A stretch of DNA of 64,000 nucleotides, taken from Pelagibacterium sediminicola. GTDB taxonomy: Bacteria; Pseudomonadota; Alphaproteobacteria; Rhizobiales; Devosiaceae. This document shows, piece by piece, positions 54,741 to 63,261 of this stretch (position 1 is the first letter of the stretch; each line of letters begins with the position of its first letter). The translations under genes were made by a program, and so were the position numbers. Under the pieces are notes generated by a model, which was not told where the DNA came from, made no database searches, and was given only the letters and a program-made list of their open reading frames with translations. The stretch lies in the NCBI RefSeq assembly GCF_003390885.1, contig NZ_QMEL01000002.1, forward strand, positions 248,001 through 312,000. Reading direction: 5' to 3'.

Positions 54741-55223
54741 ATGGAACTCGATGCCACGTTCTGGGCCTTTGTCGCCCTCCTGATCTTTTTTGCGATTGTC
54801 ATCGCGCTCAAGGTGCCCGGCATGGTCGCCAAGGCGATGGACGCACGGATCGCAAAGATTGCCGACGAGCTTGCCGAAGCCCGCAAGCTGCGCGAAGACG
54901 CGCAGGCCCTGCTCGATGAGTACGAGGCCAGGCGCAAGGCCGCCGAGGGCGAAGCAGAGGCAATCGTAGCCGCCGCCCACGAAGAAGCCGAACGCCTGAC
55001 GGCGGAAGCCAAGGCCTCGCTCGAGGAGATGGTCGCCCGCCGCACCAGAGCCGTCGAGGACAAGATTGCACAGGCCGAAGCCCAGGCGCTGACCGAGGTC
55101 CGGGCCCGCTCAACCGACGTCGCCGTCGAGGCCGCCCGTCTCCTGTTGGCCGAAAAGGTCCAGGAAGATGGCGGTACGCTGGTCGATGAATCGATCAAGG
55201 ACATCGCCGCACGTCTCAATTAG
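54741..55223 (+). CDS. atpF: ATP synthase F0 subunit b
   Basis: A 160-residue partner of b': one N-terminal membrane helix (FWAFVALLIFFAIVIALKVPG), then a coiled coil of RIAKIADELAEARKLREDAQALL type running to the C-terminus. It starts 6 bp after the b' stop with GGAG ahead. The F1 genes are not in this window, as is usual for rhizobia where F0 and F1 operons are separate. A terminator follows. Confidence 0.94.
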   Translation: MELDATFWAFVALLIFFAIVIALKVPGMVAKAMDARIAKIADELAEARKLREDAQALLDEYEARRKAAEGEAEAIVAAAHEEAERLTAEAKASLEEMVARRTRAVEDKIAQAEAQALTEVRARSTDVAVEAARLLLAEKVQEDGGTLVDESIKDIAARLN

Positions 55224-55245
55224 ATCGGACCACGGCTGAGTTTCC

Positions 55246-55272
55246 AACAGGCCCCGCGGGGCCTGTTTTCGT
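55246..55272 (+). terminator. Rho-independent terminator of the atp F0 operon
   Basis: Palindrome AACAGGCCCCGCGGGGCCTG forms an eight- to ten-base stem with almost no loop and is followed by TTTTCG. It begins 23 bp after the atpF stop and ends about 20 bp before the ridA start. Confidence 0.8.
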
Positions 55273-55294
55273 ATCGAACCCAAGGAGAAAGATC

Positions 55295-55645
55295 GTGACC
55301 GTCACCCGCTACCAGCCCGGCCCGCGCATGAGCCAGGCCGTCAGGCACGGCAACACCCTTTATCTGGCCGGACAGGTCGCCGCCGACGAATTCGCGACCA
55401 TCGAGGTCCAGACCCAGCAGGTGCTGGACAAGATCGACGCCCTTCTCGCCGCTGCGGGCACCGACAAGAGCAAGGCACTCTCGGTGCAGGTGCTGCTTGG
55501 CAATATCACAGACTTTGCGGCGATGAACTCGGTCTACGATCAGTGGATCGATAAATCCAATCCCCCCGCCCGCGCCGCCTTCGAGGCCAGACTGGCCTCG
55601 CCCAATTTGCGTGTCGAGATCATCGTCGTGGCAGCGGTGGAGTAG
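55295..55645 (+). CDS. RidA family protein (enamine/imine deaminase-like)
   Basis: A 116-residue RidA/YjgF protein. Family features are the SQAVRHGNTLYLAGQVA opening, the QQVLDKIDALLAAAG helix, and PPARAAFEARLASPNLRVEI, in which the arginine binds the substrate carboxylate; it deaminates reactive 2-aminoacrylate-type imines. AAGGAGAAA precedes the GTG start. This is a short RidA-like form, and the substrate could differ. It sits alone, after the atp terminator. Confidence 0.87.
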   Translation: MTVTRYQPGPRMSQAVRHGNTLYLAGQVAADEFATIEVQTQQVLDKIDALLAAAGTDKSKALSVQVLLGNITDFAAMNSVYDQWIDKSNPPARAAFEARLASPNLRVEIIVVAAVE

Positions 55646-55682
55646 AGCAACTCCTTATTTGCGGAACCACCGTCTTTACCTG

Positions 55683-55772
55683 TTCGCTTCCCCGGCGAAA
55701 GCCGGGGACCATACTTCGCGATTTGCGGTTACTGAAATTGGAGCATGGGTCCCCGCTTTCGCCGGGACAGCA
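55683..55772. repeat. Inverted repeat family C, copy C4
   Basis: Arms TTCGCTTCCCCGGCGAAAGC and GCTTTCGCCGGGACAGCAA, with GGGGACCAT and ATGGGTCCCC as further complementary parts, forming two hairpins within one inverted repeat. Beyond it, 55800-55912 contains GCCGTTTCCATCAAAATCTT, reminiscent of the family B end but degenerate. Confidence 0.68.
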
Positions 55773-55912
55773 ACCAGAGCGTTTCCAGAATAAGTGGGCG
55801 CCACTTATTCGGTTCGGCAACGCGATAAATCAAAGACCTGGAGCACCTGCTTTGATTCCATCAAAACTGGTGCTCCAAGAAAACAGCCGTTTCCATCAAA
55901 ATCTTAAACGCC

Positions 55913-56962
55913 CTAAACCCAGTCCACCCAGCGCCCGTGATAATCGGCGAGCCCGGCGGTTTCGATCTTGCCGCCCGGCCAGACGGTTTGCTTGAGGACG
56001 GCGCCGGCGGGGTGATCTTCGGCTTCCATATACATCCAGATCAGCGGCGTCTCTTCGGTCGCCGCCGCCCCAGCCACTTCAAAGGCCGCCATGATGCGGT
56101 CCTTGGTGTCTTCCGAGAGATACTGCCAGACGATGGTGTGGAAAAACACGCGGACGACACCCTCGGTGGGCGATTCGGCCAGTCTGGCCTCGACCCAATC
56201 CGCGGCGTCGGCCCGGTCGACCACATATGGCATGGAGGCGGCTGCCATCAGGGCGGCGGAGATGCGCTCGATGCGTTCGCGCTGGTCCGGCCAGATATAG
56301 GCGAGCAAGCGCTCGATGCTCTGGGGTTCATGCGGATCGAGGGGGTTGCGGTCGCAACCCGCGCGCGAAACCACCTCGAGTTCCGCCTCGAGCGGGGGCA
56401 GCGGACCGCGCCACTGGCTCTCGATCTCGACCAGCGCGTCCGATTTCCCCCATTCCCGGTCCTCGCCCAGACGATAGCGATAATTATCGAAGGCGAGATT
56501 GAGCCCGGCGCTGGCGCCGATCTCGTAAAGGGCGAGCGGCATCTTCCAGCGCTGGGCAAATTTCAGCGTCATCCCCAGCAGCGCCGAGGAACGGGAGACC
56601 TCGTTGGTCTGGGGCGGGCTGTCGAGAAAATCGTGCAGTGCGTCGTCGTGGCGGTCGATAGCGGTCTTCACCGCCTCCCACAGCACGTCGGGCCGCGTTT
56701 CGAGCGGGGGATAGAGCGCAGCAAGGTCGCGCGCCTTGCCCGAACGGGCCAGCCAGTGCAGCGCGCCGCAGGCGCGCAGTGCCAGCGCGTCGGCGCGGGC
56801 CGAATCGGGCCAGCCGATAATCCGCGCGCCGAACCGCGAAGACTCATCGAGATTGCTGAGCAGCAGCTCGCACAAATTGGCGGTGAATGGCGAGCCCAGT
56901 GTGCGGCAGGCGGCGGCCTGGAACACGAAGGTATCGGCCACATGCGGGGTCATGTGCGTCAT
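55913..56962 (-). CDS. DUF2332 domain protein
   Basis: A 349-residue protein of the DUF2332 family. The N-terminal part has FQAAACRTLGSPFTANLCELLL; the conserved core includes QTNEVSRSSALLGMTLKFA, YEIGASAGLNLAFDNYRYRLG (a SAM-like glycine loop) and GCDRNPLDPHEPQSIERLLAYIWPDQ. The C-terminus has VVRVFFHTIVWQYL. A methyltransferase-like fold is plausible from the GASAGLN loop but not established. It lies downstream of the gcv operon on the same strand, separated by an 18-bp palindrome. Confidence 0.8.
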   Translation of the reverse strand: MTHMTPHVADTFVFQAAACRTLGSPFTANLCELLLSNLDESSRFGARIIGWPDSARADALALRACGALHWLARSGKARDLAALYPPLETRPDVLWEAVKTAIDRHDDALHDFLDSPPQTNEVSRSSALLGMTLKFAQRWKMPLALYEIGASAGLNLAFDNYRYRLGEDREWGKSDALVEIESQWRGPLPPLEAELEVVSRAGCDRNPLDPHEPQSIERLLAYIWPDQRERIERISAALMAAASMPYVVDRADAADWVEARLAESPTEGVVRVFFHTIVWQYLSEDTKDRIMAAFEVAGAAATEETPLIWMYMEAEDHPAGAVLKQTVWPGGKIETAGLADYHGRWVDWV

Positions 56963-57001
56963 TGGGTGCCCTCCGACTTTTTACGTCGGGAGTTTAGGGC
57001 C

Positions 57002-57042
57002 TTTGTCGACAGGATCAATGGGGAATTGATCCTGTCGACAAA
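57002..57042. promoter_or_regulatory. Perfect 18-bp palindrome between gcvPB and DUF2332 gene
   Basis: TTTGTCGACAGGATCAAT (57002-57019) and ATTGATCCTGTCGACAAA (57025-57042) are exact inverse complements around the loop GGGGA. It lies 3 bp after the gcvPB stop. No T-run follows on the minus strand, so it is either a factor-dependent terminator or RNA-stabilising hairpin, or an operator for the DUF2332 gene starting 40 bp further on. Confidence 0.7.
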
Positions 57043-57045
57043 CTC

Positions 57046-58596
57046 TTATTCCGCCGCCTCGCGCGAGGCTTCGGGCCGAACCCATTTCAGCCGGGGCTGG
57101 CGGGCGGCACGGGTTTCATCGAGCCGGGCCAGCGGCGCACGGCGCGGGGCCGAGGTGAACCGCCCCGCATTGCCCGCCCTTGCGTCCTCCGCCAGTTCCC
57201 GCATCGTTGCGATGAATGCATCGAGCGTCTGGAGCGACTCGCTTTCGGTGGGCTCGATCAGCATGGCCCCTTGCACCACCAGCGGGAAATACATGGTCAT
57301 GGGGTGGAAACCCTCATCGATCATCGCCTTGGCGAAATCGAGGGTGGTGACCCCTGTCCCCTTGAGGAACGCATCGTCGAACAGCGCTTCGTGCATCACC
57401 GGCTGCCCGTTGAAGGGCGCCGAAAACAGGTCTTCGAGCCGCGCCTTGATATAATTGGCGTTGAGCACCGCGTCGCGCGCTGCCTGTGCCAGCCCGTCCT
57501 TGCCGTGGCTGAGCATATAGGTGAGCGCGCGGATATACATGCCCATCTGCCCGTGAAAGGCGGTGAGGCGGCCGAAACTGCCACCCTCGGCGTGCTCGAC
57601 CAGTTCGAGATGGTCCCCACCCTTGCGCACGAACGGCACCGGCGCAAAAGGCGCGAGCGCCTGGGACAGCACCACCGGCCCCGCACCCGGCCCGCCCCCG
57701 CCATGGGGGGTGGAGAAGGTCTTGTGGAGGTTGATATGCATGGCGTCGATGCCCAGATCCCCCGGCCGCACCACGCCCATGATGGCGTTGAAGTTCGCGC
57801 CGTCGCAATAGAAATAAGCCCCGGCCTCGTGGACCGCCTCGGCGATCTCGATCACCTGGCTCTCGAACAGCCCGCAGGTATTGGGGTTGGTGAGCATGAT
57901 GGCCGCCACGTCATCGCTGAGCGCGGCCCTTACCGCCTCGACATCCACCGTGCCGTGCTCATTGGCGTCGATCGATCTCACCTCGTAGCCGAGAAACGCC
58001 GCGGTCGCCGGATTGGTGCCGTGGGCGCTTTCGGGCACCAGCACAATGTTGCGGTGTGTCTGTCCGTTGGCCGCATGGGCGGCGCGGATCGCCATCATGC
58101 CGCACAGTTCCCCATGCGCGCCCGCCTTGGGCGACATGGCGACGGCCTCGGTGTTGGTCAATTCCATCAGCCAGCGGGCCAGTTCCTCGATGGCGCCCAG
58201 CGCGCCCTGTACGGTCGAGACCGGCTGGAGCGGGTGGACATCGGCAAAGCCGGGCAGCCGGGCCATTTTCTCGTTGAGGCGCGGATTGTGCTTCATCGTG
58301 CACGAGCCCAGCGGATACATCCCCGAATCAATGGAATAATTCCGGCGCGAGAGGCGCACATAGTGGCGCATGGCCTCGGGCTCGGTTAGGCCCGGCAGGT
58401 CGAGCGGGGTCTTGCGCCGCAAGCCGCCGAGCCGGTCATCGGACACCTCGACATCGGGCAGATCGACACCGGAATGGTCGCGATCGCCGATCTCGAACAA
58501 CAGCGCTTCCTCGGGCAGCAGCGCCGAGCCCGATGCCGGGGAGCCGACGGCAACGGCCTGCGGGGCGGTGGGACGGCCTTGCGTGTTCATGCTCAT
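57046..58596 (-). CDS. gcvPB: Glycine dehydrogenase (P protein) subunit 2
   Basis: A 516-residue PLP subunit of the glycine decarboxylase. The PLP lysine is Lys292 in INLHKTFSTPHGGGGPG. The opening region has RRNYSIDSGMYPLGSCTMKHNPR, and SPKAGAHGELCGMMAIRAAH and DGANFNAIMG lie between. With gcvPA it forms the split P protein that decarboxylates glycine and passes the aminomethyl group to GcvH. The start overlaps the gcvPA stop as ATGA. An unusual N-terminal tail of about 20 residues (Pro/Ala/Gly-rich) precedes the domain. Confidence 0.95.
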   Translation of the reverse strand: MSMNTQGRPTAPQAVAVGSPASGSALLPEEALLFEIGDRDHSGVDLPDVEVSDDRLGGLRRKTPLDLPGLTEPEAMRHYVRLSRRNYSIDSGMYPLGSCTMKHNPRLNEKMARLPGFADVHPLQPVSTVQGALGAIEELARWLMELTNTEAVAMSPKAGAHGELCGMMAIRAAHAANGQTHRNIVLVPESAHGTNPATAAFLGYEVRSIDANEHGTVDVEAVRAALSDDVAAIMLTNPNTCGLFESQVIEIAEAVHEAGAYFYCDGANFNAIMGVVRPGDLGIDAMHINLHKTFSTPHGGGGPGAGPVVLSQALAPFAPVPFVRKGGDHLELVEHAEGGSFGRLTAFHGQMGMYIRALTYMLSHGKDGLAQAARDAVLNANYIKARLEDLFSAPFNGQPVMHEALFDDAFLKGTGVTTLDFAKAMIDEGFHPMTMYFPLVVQGAMLIEPTESESLQTLDAFIATMRELAEDARAGNAGRFTSAPRRAPLARLDETRAARQPRLKWVRPEASREAAE

Positions 58597-59996
58597 GCCA
58601 GTTCTCCGGTTTCTTTCTGGTCGCGATCCCGAACCGGAAAACCGGTTCCCACTTTTCCTGAGATCGCTCCAAGCGCCTCGACCAACGCGGCTATGTCGGC
58701 GTCGGTGGTCAATTCGGTGGCGGCAAGAACGAGAAGGTTTTCAACTTCAGGTTTGCCCGGTTCGAGCCTCGAAACCGGCACCCCCGCAAGGATGCCCCCG
58801 GCGGCCAGTCTTTCGACCAGCGGGGCCGCGGAAACCGGAAGCCGCACAGTCATCTCGTTGAAAAATGTCTCGTTGAGCACCTCGACGCCCGGCACCGTCG
58901 CCAGCGCATCGGCAAGCGCACAGGCCCGCGCGTGGTTGAGCTTTGCGAGGCGATAAAGCCCCCGCTCGCCCAGCAAGGACATATGGATGGAAAAGGCCAG
59001 CGCGCAGAGCCCCGAATTGGTGCAGATGTTGGACGTCGCCTTCTCGCGGCGGATATGCTGCTCGCGGGTCGAGAGCGTCAGCACGAATCCGCGCCGTCCC
59101 TCAGCGTCCACCGTTTCCCCGCACAGCCGCCCCGGCATCTGGCGGATGAATTTTTCGCGGCAGGCGAGCAGCCCGACATACGGCCCCCCGAATGTCAGCG
59201 GGTTGCCGATCGACTGGCCCTCGGCCACGACGATATCCGCGCCCAGCGCGCCGGGCGCCTCGATCAGCCCCAGCGAGACGATTTCAGTCACCACCACGAT
59301 CAGCAGCGCCCCCTTGGCATGCGCCGCTTCGGCGAGCTTTGAGACGTTGCGCAAATGGCCGTAAAAATCGGGGGTCTGGATGACGATGGCGGCGGTGTCG
59401 TCATCGATATGGTCGATGATGTCGCCCTGCCCCTCCGGGGAAGGCGCGAGGCATTCGAGCCCCGAGAGCCCCGAGAGATAGGTCACCACCGTGTCGCGAT
59501 ATTGCGGGTGCAGCCCGCCCGACAGGATCACCTTGTTTTTTTTGGTGATGCGGCGGGCCATCAGCACCGCCTCGGCGGTGGCGGTCGAGCCGTCATACAT
59601 CGAGGCGTTGGCGACCTCCATGCCCAGCAGATGGGCCACCTGGGTCTGGAACTCAAAGAGCATCTGGAGCGTGCCCTGCGAGATTTCCGGCTGGTAGGGC
59701 GTATAGGCCGTCAGCCATTCGGAACGCTGGATCAGATGGTCGACGCTTGCCGGAACGTGATGGCGATAGGCCCCTGCCCCCACGAAAAACGGCCCGTCGC
59801 CCGCCGCATGGTTCTGTCTGGCGAGCGCGCGCATATGGGCTTCGACCGAGAATTCGGGCTGGTGATCGGGCAGATCCGGCGAAAACGTGTCCAGCACCGA
59901 AGCCGGTACGGCGGCGAACAATTCATCGACCGATCTTGCGCCGATCACCCCCAGCATGTGGGTGCGGTCGGCCTCGGAATGGGGGAGGTAACGCAT
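58593..59996 (-). CDS. gcvPA: Glycine dehydrogenase (P protein) subunit 1
   Basis: A 467-residue subunit opening MRYLPHSEADRTHMLGVIGA. Features are FVGAGAYRHHVPASVDHLI, YTPYQPEISQGTLQMLFEFQ, VANASMYDGSTATAEAVLMA and TSNICTNSGLCALA, all typical of GcvPA. It has the P-protein fold but no PLP lysine, which belongs to GcvPB. A split P protein is found in Gram-positives, Thermotoga and some alphaproteobacteria; many rhizobia have one large GcvP. Third gene of gcvT-H-PA-PB. Confidence 0.95.
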   Translation of the reverse strand: MRYLPHSEADRTHMLGVIGARSVDELFAAVPASVLDTFSPDLPDHQPEFSVEAHMRALARQNHAAGDGPFFVGAGAYRHHVPASVDHLIQRSEWLTAYTPYQPEISQGTLQMLFEFQTQVAHLLGMEVANASMYDGSTATAEAVLMARRITKKNKVILSGGLHPQYRDTVVTYLSGLSGLECLAPSPEGQGDIIDHIDDDTAAIVIQTPDFYGHLRNVSKLAEAAHAKGALLIVVVTEIVSLGLIEAPGALGADIVVAEGQSIGNPLTFGGPYVGLLACREKFIRQMPGRLCGETVDAEGRRGFVLTLSTREQHIRREKATSNICTNSGLCALAFSIHMSLLGERGLYRLAKLNHARACALADALATVPGVEVLNETFFNEMTVRLPVSAAPLVERLAAGGILAGVPVSRLEPGKPEVENLLVLAATELTTDADIAALVEALGAISGKVGTGFPVRDRDQKETGELA

Positions 59997-60013
59997 CGAA
60001 AATCCTTTAACGC

Positions 60014-60379
60014 TCAGACCGCGAAATCGGTATAGGCGGCTTCGTCCATCAGGCCGTCGAGCTCGCCCGCATCGGACAGCTCGAACTTGACCAGCCAGCC
60101 GTCCCCCGCCGCATCGGCGTTGACGAGGCCCGGTTCATCGGCCAGCCGCTCGTTGACCGCGACGACCTTGCCCGAGACGGGCGCATAGATTTCCGAAGCG
60201 GCCTTGACCGATTCGACGACGGCGATCTCATCGCCCTTCTTGAACTCCGCTCCAACGGCAGGCAGTTCGACAAACACGATGTCCCCAAGCTGCTCCTGGG
60301 CGTAGTTGGAAATCCCGACCGTGCCGGTCGTGCCATCGAGGCGGACATATTCGTGATCTTGAGTGTAGCGGGTGGTCAT
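60014..60379 (-). CDS. gcvH: Glycine cleavage system H protein
   Basis: A 121-residue lipoyl carrier shuttling the aminomethyl group between P, T and L proteins. Lys59 in VESVKAASEIYAPVSG is the lipoylation site. The N-terminus RYTQDHEYVRLDGTTGTVGIS and the EQLGDIVFVELPAVG strand are standard. ATG 60379 gives the usual length; a reading to 60502 would extend upstream into the end of gcvT. Confidence 0.96.
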   Translation of the reverse strand: MTTRYTQDHEYVRLDGTTGTVGISNYAQEQLGDIVFVELPAVGAEFKKGDEIAVVESVKAASEIYAPVSGKVVAVNERLADEPGLVNADAAGDGWLVKFELSDAGELDGLMDEAAYTDFAV

Positions 60380-60395
60380 GGTGAGGCTCCCTTTT

Positions 60396-61535
60396 TTAAG
60401 CTTTGCGGACGTAGCGGTGTGGAACGAAAGGTGTGGCGACGACGGCGCCGGCCACCGGCCTGCCACGCACCATGGCGGTAATCGGTGTGTCCATGGCGGC
60501 AAGATCGGCGGGCAGATAGCCCAATGCTATGGACGCCTCGACCGTGGGGGCGAAGGTGCCCGACGTGACGCGCCCGATGACGGCGCCGTTTTCATCGATC
60601 AGTTCGGCCCCTTCGCGCACCGGCTGGCGGCCCTCGAAGCGCAGGCCCACACGCCGCTCGGCCACCCCTTGCGCCAGACGGGCCATAACCGCCTCGTCGC
60701 CGATGAACCCGCCCTGGGCGCGGCGGCGCTTGCCGATGGCGAACAGCAGATTGGCGGAGACCGGATCGATGGTATCGTCCATGTCGTGCCCGTAAAGGCA
60801 AAGCCCGGCTTCGAGCCGCAGGCTGTCGCGGGCGCCGAGCCCGGCGGGTTTGACCAGCGGGTTGGCCATCAGGAGGTCGAACAGCGCGGGCGCATCCTCG
60901 TTGGCAACGGAAATCTCGAACCCGTCCTCGCCGGTATAGCCCGAGCGCGAAACGCTGGCCGGGATCGAACCGATGGTTGCGGGCAAGGTCTCCATGAACG
61001 CCAGCCGGTCGGCGACATCGGTATGGCCGCCGAGCACTTCGGCGGCGGCGGGACCTTGCAGGGCGAGGAGGGAAACATCGTCGCGCAGCGTAACGGAAAC
61101 GCCCTCCGGCAGCGCTTTTTGCATGAGCGCCAGATCGTGATGCTTGCGCGCGGCGTTGACGACCATGAATATCACACCGTCCGGCGCCTCCCCGGCGGCG
61201 GGGCGGGTGACCATCAGGTCGTCCTCGATTCCCCCTTTCGCATTGAGCAGGACCGTATAGCGCATCTGGCCGGGGGCGAGGGAAGCGAGATCCCCGGGGG
61301 TGAGGGCTTCGAGCGCGGCGATGGTCGTTTCGTGGTCCGGCCCGGTCACCACCATCTGGCCCATGTGGGAAACATCGAACAGGCTCGCCGCCTGGCGGGT
61401 GTGGTTATGCTCGGCAACAATGCCGGCGTATTGCACCGGCAGCGCGTAGCCGCCGAATTCGACCATGCGCCCGCCCGCCGCGACGTGGCGGTCATAAAGC
61501 GCGGTTTTCAGGAGGTCGGCGTTGTCCTGGGCCAA
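60396..61535 (-). CDS. gcvT: Glycine cleavage system T protein (aminomethyltransferase)
   Basis: A 379-residue tetrahydrofolate-dependent aminomethyltransferase that releases ammonia and makes methylene-THF. Motifs include YDRHVAAGGRMVEFGGYALPVQY, SLFDVSHMGQ, and ARDSLRLEAGLCLYGHDMD, which hold the folate and active-site aspartate region. The start is placed at TTG 61535, 6 nt after GGAGAG; a GTG at 61571 would add 12 residues but has no ribosome-binding site. The tandem glycine riboswitch ends about 65 nt upstream. First gene of the operon. Confidence 0.93.
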   Translation of the reverse strand: MAQDNADLLKTALYDRHVAAGGRMVEFGGYALPVQYAGIVAEHNHTRQAASLFDVSHMGQMVVTGPDHETTIAALEALTPGDLASLAPGQMRYTVLLNAKGGIEDDLMVTRPAAGEAPDGVIFMVVNAARKHHDLALMQKALPEGVSVTLRDDVSLLALQGPAAAEVLGGHTDVADRLAFMETLPATIGSIPASVSRSGYTGEDGFEISVANEDAPALFDLLMANPLVKPAGLGARDSLRLEAGLCLYGHDMDDTIDPVSANLLFAIGKRRRAQGGFIGDEAVMARLAQGVAERRVGLRFEGRQPVREGAELIDENGAVIGRVTSGTFAPTVEASIALGYLPADLAAMDTPITAMVRGRPVAGAVVATPFVPHRYVRKA

Positions 61536-61600
61536 TATGTTCTCTCCGGCATCAAGGTTTTTGGGCAGCACCGGACAACGCTTGTCGCGTCACATCCGAT

Positions 61601-61795
61601 GCCCCCTCTGTCCTTGACCTGAGAGATTTCCCGAAGCGCTCTGCTTTGCTTCGGCTACGCCCGTCGGTGGGAAGCAAAACCTGCTTCCGCTTTCCAGAGT
61701 TCCATAACGCCAGCGGTCCCTTGTGCCTGAGAGTTTCCGGGGCGGTTGCTCCTTCGGCGCCGCAACGCAAACGCTGCGATCTCTCCCGCTGACAG
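61601..61795 (-). ncRNA. Tandem glycine riboswitch upstream of gcvT
   Basis: On the minus strand, two aptamer-like units follow one another. Unit 1 has GCGGGAGAGATCGCAGC, the GCCGAAGGAGCAA core and AAACTCTCAGGCACAAGGGA; unit 2 has GGAACTCTGGAAAGCGG, the CCGACGGGCGTAGCCGAAG core and AAATCTCTCAGGTCAAGGACAGAGG. These are the conserved elements of the glycine riboswitch, and the position before gcvT is the usual one. Glycine binding would be expected to raise gcv expression. Confidence 0.94.
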
Positions 61796-61867
61796 GCGCG
61801 ACCATGATGGAAACGCCCGGTGGCGTCAATCGTCTTTGATTATTACCTGGTTCGGAGTACGCGGAAC

Positions 61868-62014
61868 CATCGCTGCACCCCTCACCCCCAACCCCTCTCC
61901 CTCAAGGGGAGAGGGGGGCTCAAGAGCCGATACACCCGCAGGATTCCCCTTCTCCCCTTGCGGGAGAAGGTGGATCGGGCCAAAGGCCCGAGACGGATGA
62001 GGGGTGCAGCGATG
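61868..62014. repeat. Palindromic repeat family A, copy A7
   Basis: Ends CATCGCTGCACCCCTCAC and GATGAGGGGTGCAGCGATG are fully matching inverted repeats, with CCTCTCCCTCAAGGGGAGAG and CTTCTCCCCTTGCGGGAGAA inside. It lies between the riboswitch and the lipoprotein gene, about 70 bp upstream of the riboswitch. Confidence 0.85.
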
Positions 62015-62035
62015 CCTGCCATAAGGCGAAGCAGC

Positions 62036-62596
62036 CTACGAATCAAACCCCACCCAGATGGTGATGGTTTCCCCACCCACGTAAGGCACCGCCACATTCT
62101 CGACCGTATGGGAGAATTCGTTGGGTGTGGATGCCGAAGCGGGAACGGCGACGTCGTAGCGTTGCGAGAAGACGGCGAGCCCGTCGCGTTCGACGGCAAA
62201 GCGCAGTGGCACCGTTACCGTGCCCCCCTGCCCCTGCGGGCCGAGAATAACGCGGCCCACGGCCCCCATGCGGACGGTGATGAGACCGTTGGCGACGGTG
62301 CAGTTACGCGAGATACGGTCGATGACGCCCTGATGGCGGAGCGCCTGGGGGTCGGCGGTGCGGTTGCCGGCAAAGACGCGATAGCTGCCTGCCCCTTCGC
62401 GCACGCGGATGGGCGGGCATTCGGTGGCGATGGCAGGGATCGCGCTGCCGGCGCCCTGCGCCACCTGAGCCGGCGTTGCCGTCACACCGGCAAGCTGGGC
62501 ATCCTCATTGCCCCCGAACATCGAGCCCATGGTGCAGGCTGAAATGGAAAGCGCCAATGCCGCTGCCCCGGCCAGTTTGAACACTGTGATACCCAT
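62036..62596 (-). CDS. Lipoprotein of unknown function
   Basis: A 186-residue protein with a lipoprotein signal: MGITVFKLAGAAALALSISAC, where the lipobox places the acylated cysteine at residue 21. The mature part has IRVREGAGSYRVFAGN, two cysteines (ATECPP and SRNCTVA) and a beta-rich segment (TVTVPLRFAVERDGLAVFSQRYDVAVP), suggesting an envelope beta-sandwich domain. Not recognised beyond that. Next to the peroxiredoxin gene on the same strand. Confidence 0.75.
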   Translation of the reverse strand: MGITVFKLAGAAALALSISACTMGSMFGGNEDAQLAGVTATPAQVAQGAGSAIPAIATECPPIRVREGAGSYRVFAGNRTADPQALRHQGVIDRISRNCTVANGLITVRMGAVGRVILGPQGQGGTVTVPLRFAVERDGLAVFSQRYDVAVPASASTPNEFSHTVENVAVPYVGGETITIWVGFDS

Positions 62597-62615
62597 CGCC
62601 TCTACCCCTTGCCGC

Positions 62616-63110
62616 TCAAAGTGTCGCCAGCGCGTCGAGTATGGCCGGAGCGCCCGAGGCTGTCACCTCCCCCGGCACATTTTCGCTGGCCAGGAATTTT
62701 ACAACGCCATCCTCGATAATGAGCGCGTGGCGGCCAAAGCGGATGCCCAGCCCACCATCGGTCAGGTCGCGCTCGAGGCCCAGTTCGCGCGCGAGCGCTG
62801 CGAGCCCGTCGGCGATGAACTCGATCCTGTCGAGCGCCTGGGTCGATTCCGCCCAGGCCTTGACGACGTGGTGGTCGTTGGCGGCGGCACAGACGATCTT
62901 GTCGACGCCCGCCGCACGGAATTTTTCCGCCGCAGCCAGATAGCCGGGCAGATGGTTCTTGTGGCAGGTGGGCGTAAAGGCGCCCGGCACGGTGAACATC
63001 ACGACCCGGCCCTTGCCCAAAACCTCGGCGGCGGTTGCATCGGCGATCCCGCTCGCGGTCACGTGCTTGATGGGAATCGCGGGGATCGTTTGGCCGGGTT
63101 GGATGGTCAT
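62616..63110 (-). CDS. Peroxiredoxin (Prx5-like)
   Basis: A 164-residue thiol peroxidase of the Prx5 group. The peroxidatic Cys49 is in VPGAFTPTCHKNHLPGYL, the family motif; AAANDHHVVKAWAES and the arginine in LGIRFGRHALI (about residue 134) complete the active site. No resolving cysteine is obvious nearby, so recycling may use glutathione or thioredoxin. ATG 63110 follows AAAGGAT; an extension to 63206 has a membrane-like start but no good ribosome-binding site. Confidence 0.9.
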   Translation of the reverse strand: MTIQPGQTIPAIPIKHVTASGIADATAAEVLGKGRVVMFTVPGAFTPTCHKNHLPGYLAAAEKFRAAGVDKIVCAAANDHHVVKAWAESTQALDRIEFIADGLAALARELGLERDLTDGGLGIRFGRHALIIEDGVVKFLASENVPGEVTASGAPAILDALATL

Positions 63111-63261
63111 GAACGCAAAATCCTTTGGAACGGGCCCGTCTTTCATCCGGGAAACAGCGGCAAGGCAACACCCGATTGCGGCCAGACCAAGACGGGATAG
63201 CCGCAAATCCGTCCTGCCGGTGCACTCTTAGTGCACTTGGCTGGTGCCGTCGAGTTTTACG

